The translations under genes were made by a program, and so were the position numbers. A stretch of DNA of 64,000 nt from Sphingobacterium chungjuense. Lineage in GTDB: Bacteria; Bacteroidota; Bacteroidia; Sphingobacteriales; Sphingobacteriaceae. Location of the stretch: the NCBI RefSeq assembly GCF_011316935.1, contig NZ_WLYS01000006.1:1-64000 (forward strand). The letters are read 5' to 3'. The notes under the pieces are model-generated. The model had not been told where the DNA came from. It made no database searches and saw nothing but the letters and a program-made list of their open reading frames with translations. Positions within the stretch are counted from its first letter, which is position 1; every line of letters starts with the position of its first letter. This document shows positions 1-7,186 of this stretch, in pieces.

Positions 1-153
1 TTCTAAAATTCAAAAGCTAAACTACTCACCACGCATCATGATCATTTCTTTAAAGAACTTTCTCGCCGCCGCATCGCGCTTTGGCCTTGTATATCTTATC
101 CTTTCGGACTTGACTTTCTTTTTTTTGCTTCCCTTCCTCTGTGGTTGGGATTG
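1..153 (-). other. Probable rRNA-operon leader, running off the left edge
   Basis: No protein-coding frame is evident. Read on the minus strand it starts after two consensus promoters and contains AAAGTTCTTTAAAG (about 49-62), close to the GTTCTTTGA-type antitermination/processing element that precedes 16S rRNA genes in many Bacteroidota. The 16S gene would lie just beyond base 1. The leader could instead serve another stable RNA or a long mRNA leader. Confidence 0.45.
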
Positions 154-184
154 CAAAGGTAGGAATCTTTTCTGATCTTCCAAA
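154..184 (-). promoter_or_regulatory. Consensus Bacteroidota promoter, proximal (P2), firing leftwards
   Basis: Minus-strand -33 box TTTG (181-184), 19-base spacer, -7 box TACCTTTG (154-161): again a perfect match. The -7 box and the purine-rich start of the transcript (GAGGAAGG-like) resemble those of P1 about 150 bases upstream. Tandem near-identical promoters point to a highly expressed stable-RNA unit to the left. Confidence 0.7.
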
Positions 185-305
185 TTTATTTTGAAAATAA
201 TTTTGGTGATCTCCGCTTCCCGAATCCGCTCGTTTTATCAGCTAACGCCTCCGTAAACTCGCTTTTTCTATCCTCTCAACATCCTTCCTCCCTTGCGGAG
301 TGGTG

Positions 306-336
306 CAAAGGTAGAATAAACTTTTACACTCCCAAA
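306..336 (-). promoter_or_regulatory. Consensus Bacteroidota promoter, distal (P1), firing leftwards
   Basis: On the minus strand the -33 box TTTG (333-336) and the -7 box TACCTTTG (306-313) are exactly 19 bases apart, a full match to the Bacteroidota sigma factor consensus. The start of the transcript can fold CTCC-GCAAG-GGAG. With the second promoter at 154-184 it forms a tandem pair, as is common before rRNA operons. The target gene lies left of the window, so the rRNA assignment is inference. Confidence 0.72.
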
Positions 337-410
337 ACCTTTTTTCCCTTTTTATGTTTTAGCAAAGCTAACTGCCTTAAAAAGAGAGAGATTTTTTTGA
401 ATAAAATCTG

Positions 411-566
411 CTAATGATTCTCCCCCACCTCGTCATCGAAGAGTATACGATATGCTGGTGTATCGGTATCTTGATGCTGACCTGTTTTATTTGCCCAGAA
501 AAAAGCGACTAAAAACAATATCGCTACCAAAGCACTACAACCAATTAATAAGAAAATAATACCCAT
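411..566 (-). CDS. ccoS: CcoS, cbb3-type cytochrome oxidase assembly protein
   Basis: A 51-residue membrane protein (start MGIIFLLIGCSALVAILFLV). One transmembrane helix fills residues 2-24 and ends FFWANKTGQ; the tail has the family pattern PAYRILFDDE near residues 37-46, normal for CcoS (about 50-60 residues). CcoS is needed to put cofactors into the cbb3 oxidase. It starts 12 bases after the ccoI stop and is surely co-transcribed with it. The structural genes ccoNOP, which often follow, are not on its downstream side within the window; a probable rRNA promoter region sits there instead. Confidence 0.85.
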   Translation of the reverse strand: MGIIFLLIGCSALVAILFLVAFFWANKTGQHQDTDTPAYRILFDDEVGENH

Positions 567-578
567 AGCCTCTAAAAA

Positions 579-2966
579 TTAAAGCAGTTTGCGTCGCTTT
601 CCAAACCAACGCATGGACAAACTGGTAAAAGAAATAATCGTTGCTGTACTCAGCGGCATCAAAATCGCCGCGAACAAAGGTGACATCGCTCCTTGCACCG
701 CCAGGCTTAAACCAACTACATTATATAAGATAGATATTCCAAAACTCAAACGGATCACCCATACCGCATCCTTGGCAAAGCGAAAGAAGTTGGGCAGGCG
801 GTCAAAGTGCGCCCCATCGAGTATCGCGTCACAGCCCGGCGAAAAGTTGTTGATATCGTCACTGACGGCGATACCCATATCGGCCTTTCGCAAAGCGCCC
901 GCATCGTTCAACCCATCGCCTATCATCGCCACCACACGATCATCTTGCTGCCAATCGGCAATTCTTCGCAGCTTGTCTGCCGGATGCTGATTGAATATTA
1001 AGCTAGCCCGATCTGGAAAAAGCACCCTCATTTCTGCACGATGTCGATCATTATCCCCTGAAATCAAATGCAGGCTATACTCCTTCGATAAATCATGCAA
1101 GACAGCACCAAGATTAGGTCGCCAAGATTGTTCGACCTGAAATACACCTTTCACCTCCCCGTTAATCTGTACATATACGACCGTGCCTTCGGCATTGACT
1201 TTCATCCCGACATGACGTGCGCTCCCCACTTTCAATAGCAACCCATCACAGGTTGCAGTGATTCCTTGGCCGGCCATCTCCTCAAAAGCACCTACGTCTT
1301 CATAACTTTTCCGACCTAGGTATTGCACGATCTGTCGACTAAGCGGATGCGAAGAATGCCGACATACAGAGGCAAGGGCTATGGATTCCTGATCATTTAG
1401 CTTCCCCTTCCAACGCATCTGAGAAGAAGAGGGTGACGAAATGGTCCCTGTTTTATCAAACACCAAACAATCAATGGCAGCCATTTGCTCTATCGCCCCT
1501 ACATTCTTCACATAAAATCGATTTTTATCTAAGATGCTCAGTGCTGCCGACAAGGTAAATGGTGAGCTTAATGCTAAGGCACAAGGACAAGCGATGATCA
1601 GTACGGCAGTCAAGGCCGCCCATGCGTGGTGCATATTCCCGACGAACCACCAATAGCCCCAAGCCGACAAAGCAATAGACACCAAACCTATCGTAAAATA
1701 TTTGCTAATAAAGCCCACGAAAGTTCGGTATTCTTTGGGTTTGGCTTCGTCCGGATCATTGTTCCACAATTTGGTCAAGTAGCTTTGAGACACAGGCTTC
1801 ATCACTTCGAGTTCCATCGCCTCTCCCATTTGCCGGCCACCGGCATAAATCATTTCCCCTAGACCCTTGCGAACCACCTTGGATTCACCGGTAACAAAAC
1901 TAAAGTCGACTGCCCCCTCTCCTTTCAACAGGATAGCATCGGCCGGAATAATTTCCTGATGTCTAATCCAGATTCGATCGCCCACCTGTAATTCCCCTAA
2001 TGGTATCGACCGTTCGGCGCCGTTATTCAACACGGTGACCGCAACCGGAAAGTAAGACCGATAATCACGCTCGAAAGACAGGTGGTGATACGTATGCTGC
2101 TGCACCCAACGACCAATGAGAATAAAGAAGACTAAACTACACAACGTATCGGCAAAGCCGGGTCCCGTGTGCATAAGCACTTCAAATGCCGTGCGCAGAA
2201 AAAGTACTAGAATCCCTAATGCTAATGGCACCTCTAAATTCAAGCGACCGCGTCTCAGACTGTGCCAAGCAGAGCTGAAATAGCCGGATGCACTGTACAG
2301 AAATACGGGGAATGCTAGTAGTAAATTGAGATAACCAAAGTAATTGGAAAACTCCTTTTCAAAGGCAGACATGCCAAAATAATCTGGAAAGCTCAGCATC
2401 ATCGAGTTGCCAAAGCAAAAGCCTGCTACCGCTATTTTTGCAATTAGCCCACGTTGATCCACCTTTTTATTTTGCTGCACCACATCTTGCAAGGTGATCT
2501 TTGGTTCATATCCTATTGAAATCAATAACATCACCAGTTCGCGCAAGCTAATGTTATGCTGGTCAAAAACGACGCTCACCTGCTTTTTCATGAAATCGAC
2601 TTGTCCGCGCGATATTCCTTTATTGATGCGATAGAGATGTTCCAAAAGCCAGATACAAGAACTGCAGTGAATGGCCGGAATATAAAAGGTAATGATCGAT
2701 CGTTCCTCATCCATATAATCCAACAGCTGCGCAATGATCTTGGGCTCGTCTAAGTAGCTTAGATCTACGTTATGATTATCACGCTGCGATTTGCCTGGAT
2801 GCGTATTATACTTATAATAACTATCCATCCCATTGTTGTACATAATTTGATAGACGGTCTGACAACCCAAACAGCAGAATTGTCGCCCGTCGAGCAGGTA
2901 TGGTGATGGACCTAGACTATCTCCACAATGATAGCATGCTTGATCAACGAGTAATTCGGAAGACAT
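579..2966 (-). CDS. ccoI: CcoI/FixI copper-transporting P1B-type ATPase
   Basis: 795 residues. The protein exports Cu(I) across the inner membrane to supply cbb3 oxidase. Order seen: a Cys-rich N-terminus (C11, C14 and CCLGC at 31-35), a degenerate heavy-metal-associated domain with CSSC at 101-104, membrane helices from about 175, TGES at 359-362, the metal-channel CPC at 460-462, the phosphorylated Asp in DKTGT at 504-508, an HP motif in SSHPLS and GDGLND in the hinge. The extra N-terminal Cys cluster is characteristic of CcoI rather than CopA. It sits between hemN and ccoS, 25 bases after hemN, in a microaerobic-respiration operon. Confidence 0.93.
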   Translation of the reverse strand: MSSELLVDQACYHCGDSLGPSPYLLDGRQFCCLGCQTVYQIMYNNGMDSYYKYNTHPGKSQRDNHNVDLSYLDEPKIIAQLLDYMDEERSIITFYIPAIHCSSCIWLLEHLYRINKGISRGQVDFMKKQVSVVFDQHNISLRELVMLLISIGYEPKITLQDVVQQNKKVDQRGLIAKIAVAGFCFGNSMMLSFPDYFGMSAFEKEFSNYFGYLNLLLAFPVFLYSASGYFSSAWHSLRRGRLNLEVPLALGILVLFLRTAFEVLMHTGPGFADTLCSLVFFILIGRWVQQHTYHHLSFERDYRSYFPVAVTVLNNGAERSIPLGELQVGDRIWIRHQEIIPADAILLKGEGAVDFSFVTGESKVVRKGLGEMIYAGGRQMGEAMELEVMKPVSQSYLTKLWNNDPDEAKPKEYRTFVGFISKYFTIGLVSIALSAWGYWWFVGNMHHAWAALTAVLIIACPCALALSSPFTLSAALSILDKNRFYVKNVGAIEQMAAIDCLVFDKTGTISSPSSSQMRWKGKLNDQESIALASVCRHSSHPLSRQIVQYLGRKSYEDVGAFEEMAGQGITATCDGLLLKVGSARHVGMKVNAEGTVVYVQINGEVKGVFQVEQSWRPNLGAVLHDLSKEYSLHLISGDNDRHRAEMRVLFPDRASLIFNQHPADKLRRIADWQQDDRVVAMIGDGLNDAGALRKADMGIAVSDDINNFSPGCDAILDGAHFDRLPNFFRFAKDAVWVIRLSFGISILYNVVGLSLAVQGAMSPLFAAILMPLSTATIISFTSLSMRWFGKRRKLL

Positions 2967-2991
2967 AGGGAATGTGTTTTAGGGTAATGAT

Positions 2992-4359
2992 CTACACGGC
3001 CTGACTAAATCGAACCGGTAAAGTATCCGTTTCTTGGTGTAAATATTCATCAAATGCCGTACACACATTTCGTATGAGTGCTTTTCCCAATGGTGTAGCA
3101 CGCACTACATTATCCTTTACACGTACTAATCCATCAGTTCGCAGGGATTGAAGACGTTTTATGATCTGCGCATTCTTGCTCCTATCTTTGGGATCTAACA
3201 CCACTTTGTAGCGACACATCATCTCCAAAATATACCGCCGTGATTGCTCATCATCTTTCGATAATACATGCCCGCGCAAAACAGGCAATTCGTTTTGATC
3301 CAGTAGTCGATAATACTCCTCTACCGTTTTCACATTTTGTGCATAGGCCGACCATGCATCACTGATAGATGATACCCCCAAACCGATCAAGATCGGTGTA
3401 TAGCTATCCGTATAACCCATAAAATTGCGATGCAACGCGCCATTCTCTGATGCCAATAACAAGCTGTCACCAGGCAAAGCAAAATGATCCATACCGACTT
3501 CTTTATAGCCTGCTTCGACGATCATGCCTTTCCCGAGTTTATATAAATCCATTTTTTCTTTGCCTACCGGCAAATCCTTCTCACTAAAATGCCGCTGACC
3601 GGGCTTGATCCAAGGCACATGTGCATAGCTATAAAAGGAGATGCGCTCTGGCTTCATCGATAGTGCAACCGTAATCGTATCAAATACCGAATGTAGCGTT
3701 TGCAAAGGCAAACCATAAATCAAGTCGAAATTGATGGATGTGTAGCCAATGGCGCGCGCTTGCTCCATCACTACTTTCACATCCTCGACGCTTTGCTTAC
3801 GATTAATTACGCGCTGCACTTCGGGATCAAAATCCTGAATACCTAAACTAAGTCGTCTAAATCCAACATCATATAGCACCTGAAGGTGCTCTGCCGATGT
3901 ATTGGCTGGATGTGCTTCGAAAGAGAAAGCAGGATTGGCATCGAGCGTATTGCCTTCTAAGACCGCAGCGATGAGTTGACGTAAATTTTCTGGAGCAAAA
4001 AATGTAGGCGTACCACCGCCCAAGTGAATTTCTTTGATACGTAACGGCTGATTACCTAAAATGGTACGATACATTTGCCATTCTTTTATGACGGCATTAA
4101 TATAAGGCGCTTCCACCTGATGATTTTTGGTAATACGGGTATTGCAACCGCAATACGTGCATAAGCTTTCACAAAATGGCAGATGTATATAGACGCTAAT
4201 GCCTTGCGCTGGATCTTGGCCAAAGTTTTTCTGCAATTGAGTGATCCAGCCCGCCGCACTAAAACTAGCCTCATTCCAGCAAGGCACCGTTGGATAAGAG
4301 GTATAACGCGGAGTCGCGACGTTATATTTATCGATGAGCTCATTTAGATTATCGGACAT
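2992..4359 (-). CDS. hemN: Oxygen-independent coproporphyrinogen III oxidase
   Basis: 455 residues; makes protoporphyrinogen IX without O2 in heme synthesis, as a radical-SAM enzyme. The cluster motif C63-x3-C67-x2-C70 (CESLCTYC) is intact, preceded by VYIHLPF and followed by HLGGGTPTF. I place the start at MSDNLNEL: a clear Shine-Dalgarno GGAAGGAGG lies 8 bases before it, rare in this phylum. The frame is open to a Met nine codons earlier, but that Met lacks such a site. The start overlaps the end of the preceding gene by 11 bases, so the two are probably translationally coupled. Its place beside ccoI and an O2-sensing kinase fits low-oxygen induction. Confidence 0.94.
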   Translation of the reverse strand: MSDNLNELIDKYNVATPRYTSYPTVPCWNEASFSAAGWITQLQKNFGQDPAQGISVYIHLPFCESLCTYCGCNTRITKNHQVEAPYINAVIKEWQMYRTILGNQPLRIKEIHLGGGTPTFFAPENLRQLIAAVLEGNTLDANPAFSFEAHPANTSAEHLQVLYDVGFRRLSLGIQDFDPEVQRVINRKQSVEDVKVVMEQARAIGYTSINFDLIYGLPLQTLHSVFDTITVALSMKPERISFYSYAHVPWIKPGQRHFSEKDLPVGKEKMDLYKLGKGMIVEAGYKEVGMDHFALPGDSLLLASENGALHRNFMGYTDSYTPILIGLGVSSISDAWSAYAQNVKTVEEYYRLLDQNELPVLRGHVLSKDDEQSRRYILEMMCRYKVVLDPKDRSKNAQIIKRLQSLRTDGLVRVKDNVVRATPLGKALIRNVCTAFDEYLHQETDTLPVRFSQAV

Positions 4360-4801
4360 GTGGTTGTCCTCCTTCCCGTGCTGCATCAGTACCTTTTTTC
4401 GCGCAATCCATGCGGCATTGACAGGCTTTTCCGGCGCAGCCGCCCACCATCCAATTGGTTAGATTTTGCACGACTTGCGTAGCGATACCGTAAGGCGTCT
4501 GGTCGTCAAATGGTGTATTGGCTACATGCATTCGGAGTATGCCCGCAGCCGAAAGATCGATATGCGCGGTGGATGTGGTGCGCGTAATGACACTTCTCAC
4601 ACCAAGATGGTACAGATTCACCAACGCTTGCTGATCCAACACATCACGCTCCGATATGACGATCACCTCTTTGCCTTCCACAAAGTGCATAGTATCCATA
4701 GTCAATGGATTGGATATAAACGTAAAATCGTGAACTTTTGAATTGGCTTTGATAAGCAGTTCCTTTTCCTGCTCTAATATACTGTATGCTATAACTCTCA
4801 T
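4349..4801 (-). CDS. Short D-lactate-dehydrogenase-like protein (catalytic-domain fragment with Cys tail)
   Basis: 150 residues from MRVIAYSILE (the open frame reaches 35 codons further up, but that part has no family likeness). Residues 1-110 resemble the N-terminal half of the D-2-hydroxyacid dehydrogenase catalytic domain: TRTTSTAHIDLSAA matches the usual TRSxGxxHVD region. The protein stops before the NAD-binding Rossmann domain and ends in a Cys cluster C122, C127, C129, C133. It therefore cannot be a complete dehydrogenase; a metal- or redox-binding role is possible but unproven. First gene of a probable operon with hemN, ccoI and ccoS. Confidence 0.72.
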   Translation of the reverse strand: MRVIAYSILEQEKELLIKANSKVHDFTFISNPLTMDTMHFVEGKEVIVISERDVLDQQALVNLYHLGVRSVITRTTSTAHIDLSAAGILRMHVANTPFDDQTPYGIATQVVQNLTNWMVGGCAGKACQCRMDCAKKGTDAAREGGQPHVR

Positions 4802-4840
4802 ATCTTTCTTCGGTGTTTGCAGTTGATAAAAAACTACGAA

Positions 4841-4887
4841 CAAAGATACCGGACACGAGTAGGCAGCCTCATGTATTGCATCAGCAA
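4841..4887 (-). promoter_or_regulatory. Promoter and possible CRP/FNR-type operator of the hemN-cco operon
   Basis: Minus-strand -7 box TATCTTTG (4841-4848) precedes the operon, but no good -33 box lies 19 bases upstream, which suggests an activator is needed. A perfect dyad TTGC-N4-GCAA lies at 4876-4887 (centre near -46 from the presumed start) and a partial one, TGAC-N4-ATCA, at 4894-4905. Their N4 spacing is like FNR-family sites. The neighbouring response regulator with a CRP/FNR output domain is the obvious candidate to bind. Inference from position and symmetry only. Confidence 0.42.
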
Positions 4888-4930
4888 AAAATATGATCTT
4901 CGTCACCTATTGGCAACGGATTCGGAAAGT

Positions 4931-5983
4931 TTAGTGTTTGATACGATGAAGCTTTTCTACCGAGTTGACGACGATCGAATTGCCTTCTTTATGAATCAAT
5001 TTCTCGTCTTTGAAATCGGCCAGCATGCGACTAATCGTCTCATTGGCTGTGCCGGCCAGTGCCGCAAGATCCTCACGAGAGATCCGGATGGTACATTGAT
5101 CTTGTTGCGGAGCAGATTTTTCGGCCACCTCAATCAGCGCATTCGCGACGCGCTTACGCACCGTATCGTAAGCGAAGCCCAACATTTGCTTCTCCTTTGC
5201 TTGCACATTTCCAGAAAGCATTCGGATCACTTGCGCTGCCAATGCAGGTTTCCTATACATTAGCTCGAAGAAATCCTCTTTGGGTAGCAGCGCTACTTCG
5301 GCATCCTCAAGAGCAACAGCATTGTCACTATAACTCGTGTTGAGCAAAGGGGATTCGTAGCCAAAAAGTTGGTGTTCGGTAATAATCGCAGTCGACAATT
5401 CTCGGCCATCCACATAACTCAAAAAGGTGCGCACTTTACCTTTTATTACATAGTATATGAAGTAAGGTATATCACCCGCTTCGTACAACAGTTGTTTTTT
5501 CTTGACACGCTTAATGCGTGCTTCCCCGACCATCTGATCTAATAGAATTTCTTGCGCAATATCTTCCTTCGGCTCATTGGTTGCATGCGCAGAAAGTTGA
5601 TTTCTCTTTTTCAGGCGCACTTCGATGGCATTAAGCAATTCGATATCGTCGAACGGTTTAGTCAAATAATCATCCGCCCCCATTTCCATCGCCTTGCGGA
5701 TATCGGATCGCTCGGTCTTTGCCGTCAGGAAGATAAAAGGAATGTTTTTCGTGGTAGGATATTTCCCCAACATATAAAGCACACCATAGCCATCCAACTC
5801 AGGCATCATAATATCACAAAGAATAATATCAGGCACCTGCTCTAAGGCCAAATCCACTCCTTCGCGACCATGAGAAGCAGTAAACACTTGGTAATTGTCG
5901 GTGAGCTCCAAGATTTCTGCTGTACCTTCTCGGATTTCTAAATGATCTTCAATGATCAGTACCTTTTGCTTATGTGATGCCAT
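4931..5983 (-). CDS. Response regulator fused to a CRP/FNR-type DNA-binding domain
   Basis: 350 residues. Residues 5-125 are a receiver domain: acidic pair IIEDH near 10-14, phospho-acceptor D57 in LCDIMMPELDGY, then FLTAKTE and the switch Lys in TKPFDD. Residues about 160-260 are a cyclic-nucleotide-binding-like beta roll, and 265-345 a CRP/FNR winged helix (LAALAGTANETISRML is the recognition helix region). No Cys cluster for an FeS centre is visible, so the protein is controlled by phosphorylation rather than by direct O2 sensing. It starts one base after the stop of the FixL-like kinase; the two form a two-component pair. Confidence 0.88.
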   Translation of the reverse strand: MASHKQKVLIIEDHLEIREGTAEILELTDNYQVFTASHGREGVDLALEQVPDIILCDIMMPELDGYGVLYMLGKYPTTKNIPFIFLTAKTERSDIRKAMEMGADDYLTKPFDDIELLNAIEVRLKKRNQLSAHATNEPKEDIAQEILLDQMVGEARIKRVKKKQLLYEAGDIPYFIYYVIKGKVRTFLSYVDGRELSTAIITEHQLFGYESPLLNTSYSDNAVALEDAEVALLPKEDFFELMYRKPALAAQVIRMLSGNVQAKEKQMLGFAYDTVRKRVANALIEVAEKSAPQQDQCTIRISREDLAALAGTANETISRMLADFKDEKLIHKEGNSIVVNSVEKLHRIKH

Positions 5984-5984
5984 G

Positions 5985-7178
5985 TTATGCTTTACTTGCA
6001 GAAAAAGTCATGCTAAAGGATGCGCCACGGTGCAACTCAGACCAGTAGCTCAGCTTACCCCCCATGAGTTCTACATAGCGCTTTACGATGTTCAGACCCA
6101 AGCCCGTACCGGGAATACTTCCCGTATTATGCGCTCGGAAAAAGGGTTCAAACAAACTCTGCTGCTCTTCCTGCGGAATTCCAATTCCATTATCTTTTAC
6201 GGTGATGGCACAAGATTGTCCATTTATTTCGGTAGAAAACTCAATGTACGTATCTTCTCCAGAATACTTGATCGCATTGGATATCAGGTTAATAATACTA
6301 CTTTTTATCAGATGTGGATCTAAGTCAAAGCTACCTTCAGAGCCCGTGTGTTGGTACACGATCAACTGATTTTTTTTGCAGATCAACTGCATCTCCTCAG
6401 TGATTTCCTCGGCCAACTGCACCAGATTGATCAATTGCTTCTCTACACGCACGACACCTGCTTCCAGCTTCTCTAAAGAGAGAAAGTCATTGAGGATGGT
6501 GTTCAGCAATTGAACCGAACCTTTGATCCGTGCCGTGTGCTTCGCTACCGCTTCGTGATCTGGCTTTTGCATGTATTTTTCGATCAGCGAAGCAGAAAGT
6601 TGCACCGAACTAAGCGGCGTCCGAAATTCATGCGATGCCATAGACACAAAACGAGATTTAAGCTGACTCAGTTCCTTCTCTTTCTCTAAAGAGATACTCA
6701 CTTCTTGCTTTGCTTCTTCCAATTGCGAGACCAGATTGATCAAGTCTTTGGTACGGTCGCTTACTTTTTCTTCGAGTTCCACGGCATACTGCCGGAGTTT
6801 ATCTTCGGCCGCCTTTTCCTTGGATAGATCGTGGATAAACCCGGTAAATATCTTTCGATTCTGATAAAACACCTCACTGACCGCTAAGCGAAAAGGAAAC
6901 GTGGTACCATCTTTCTTGCGGCCGAGCACTTCGCGTCCTAAACCGATAATCTTGGCATGCCCCGTACGTTCATAGTTCTGTATGTATGAATCGTGGTTAC
7001 CGCGATCAGGCTCTGGCATCAGCATACGGATGTTTTGTCCTACGACTTCTTCCGCACGATAACCAAACAAAGCCAATGCGGAAGGATTGATTGATTCTAC
7101 CACGCCACGATTATCGATGGTTATAATACCATCGATAGCGTGGACGATAATGGCCTCTAATAGTTTTGCGTTATCCAA
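5985..7178 (-). CDS. FixL-like heme-PAS oxygen-sensor histidine kinase
   Basis: 397 residues, soluble (no membrane helix). The PAS domain (about 4-118) is very like that of rhizobial FixL: GQNIRMLMPEPDRGNHDSY and IIGLGREVLG match the FixL heme pocket, with H62 at the proximal heme ligand and R82 at the O2-responsive arginine. A coiled coil (about 120-175) leads to a HisKA domain with H183 in ASHEFRTPL and an HATPase domain ending in GTGLGLNIVKRYVELMGG. Heme binding is inferred from these residues. Eight bases separate it from ettA upstream and one from its response regulator downstream. Confidence 0.87.
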   Translation of the reverse strand: MDNAKLLEAIIVHAIDGIITIDNRGVVESINPSALALFGYRAEEVVGQNIRMLMPEPDRGNHDSYIQNYERTGHAKIIGLGREVLGRKKDGTTFPFRLAVSEVFYQNRKIFTGFIHDLSKEKAAEDKLRQYAVELEEKVSDRTKDLINLVSQLEEAKQEVSISLEKEKELSQLKSRFVSMASHEFRTPLSSVQLSASLIEKYMQKPDHEAVAKHTARIKGSVQLLNTILNDFLSLEKLEAGVVRVEKQLINLVQLAEEITEEMQLICKKNQLIVYQHTGSEGSFDLDPHLIKSSIINLISNAIKYSGEDTYIEFSTEINGQSCAITVKDNGIGIPQEEQQSLFEPFFRAHNTGSIPGTGLGLNIVKRYVELMGGKLSYWSELHRGASFSMTFSASKA

Positions 7179-7186
7179 AGCAAAGA

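Noticed and set aside
4349-4906. Longer start for the dehydrogenase-like gene at 4906
   Set aside because: The extra 35 residues cover the promoter and -7 box and have no likeness to the family; MRVIAYS is the natural start.
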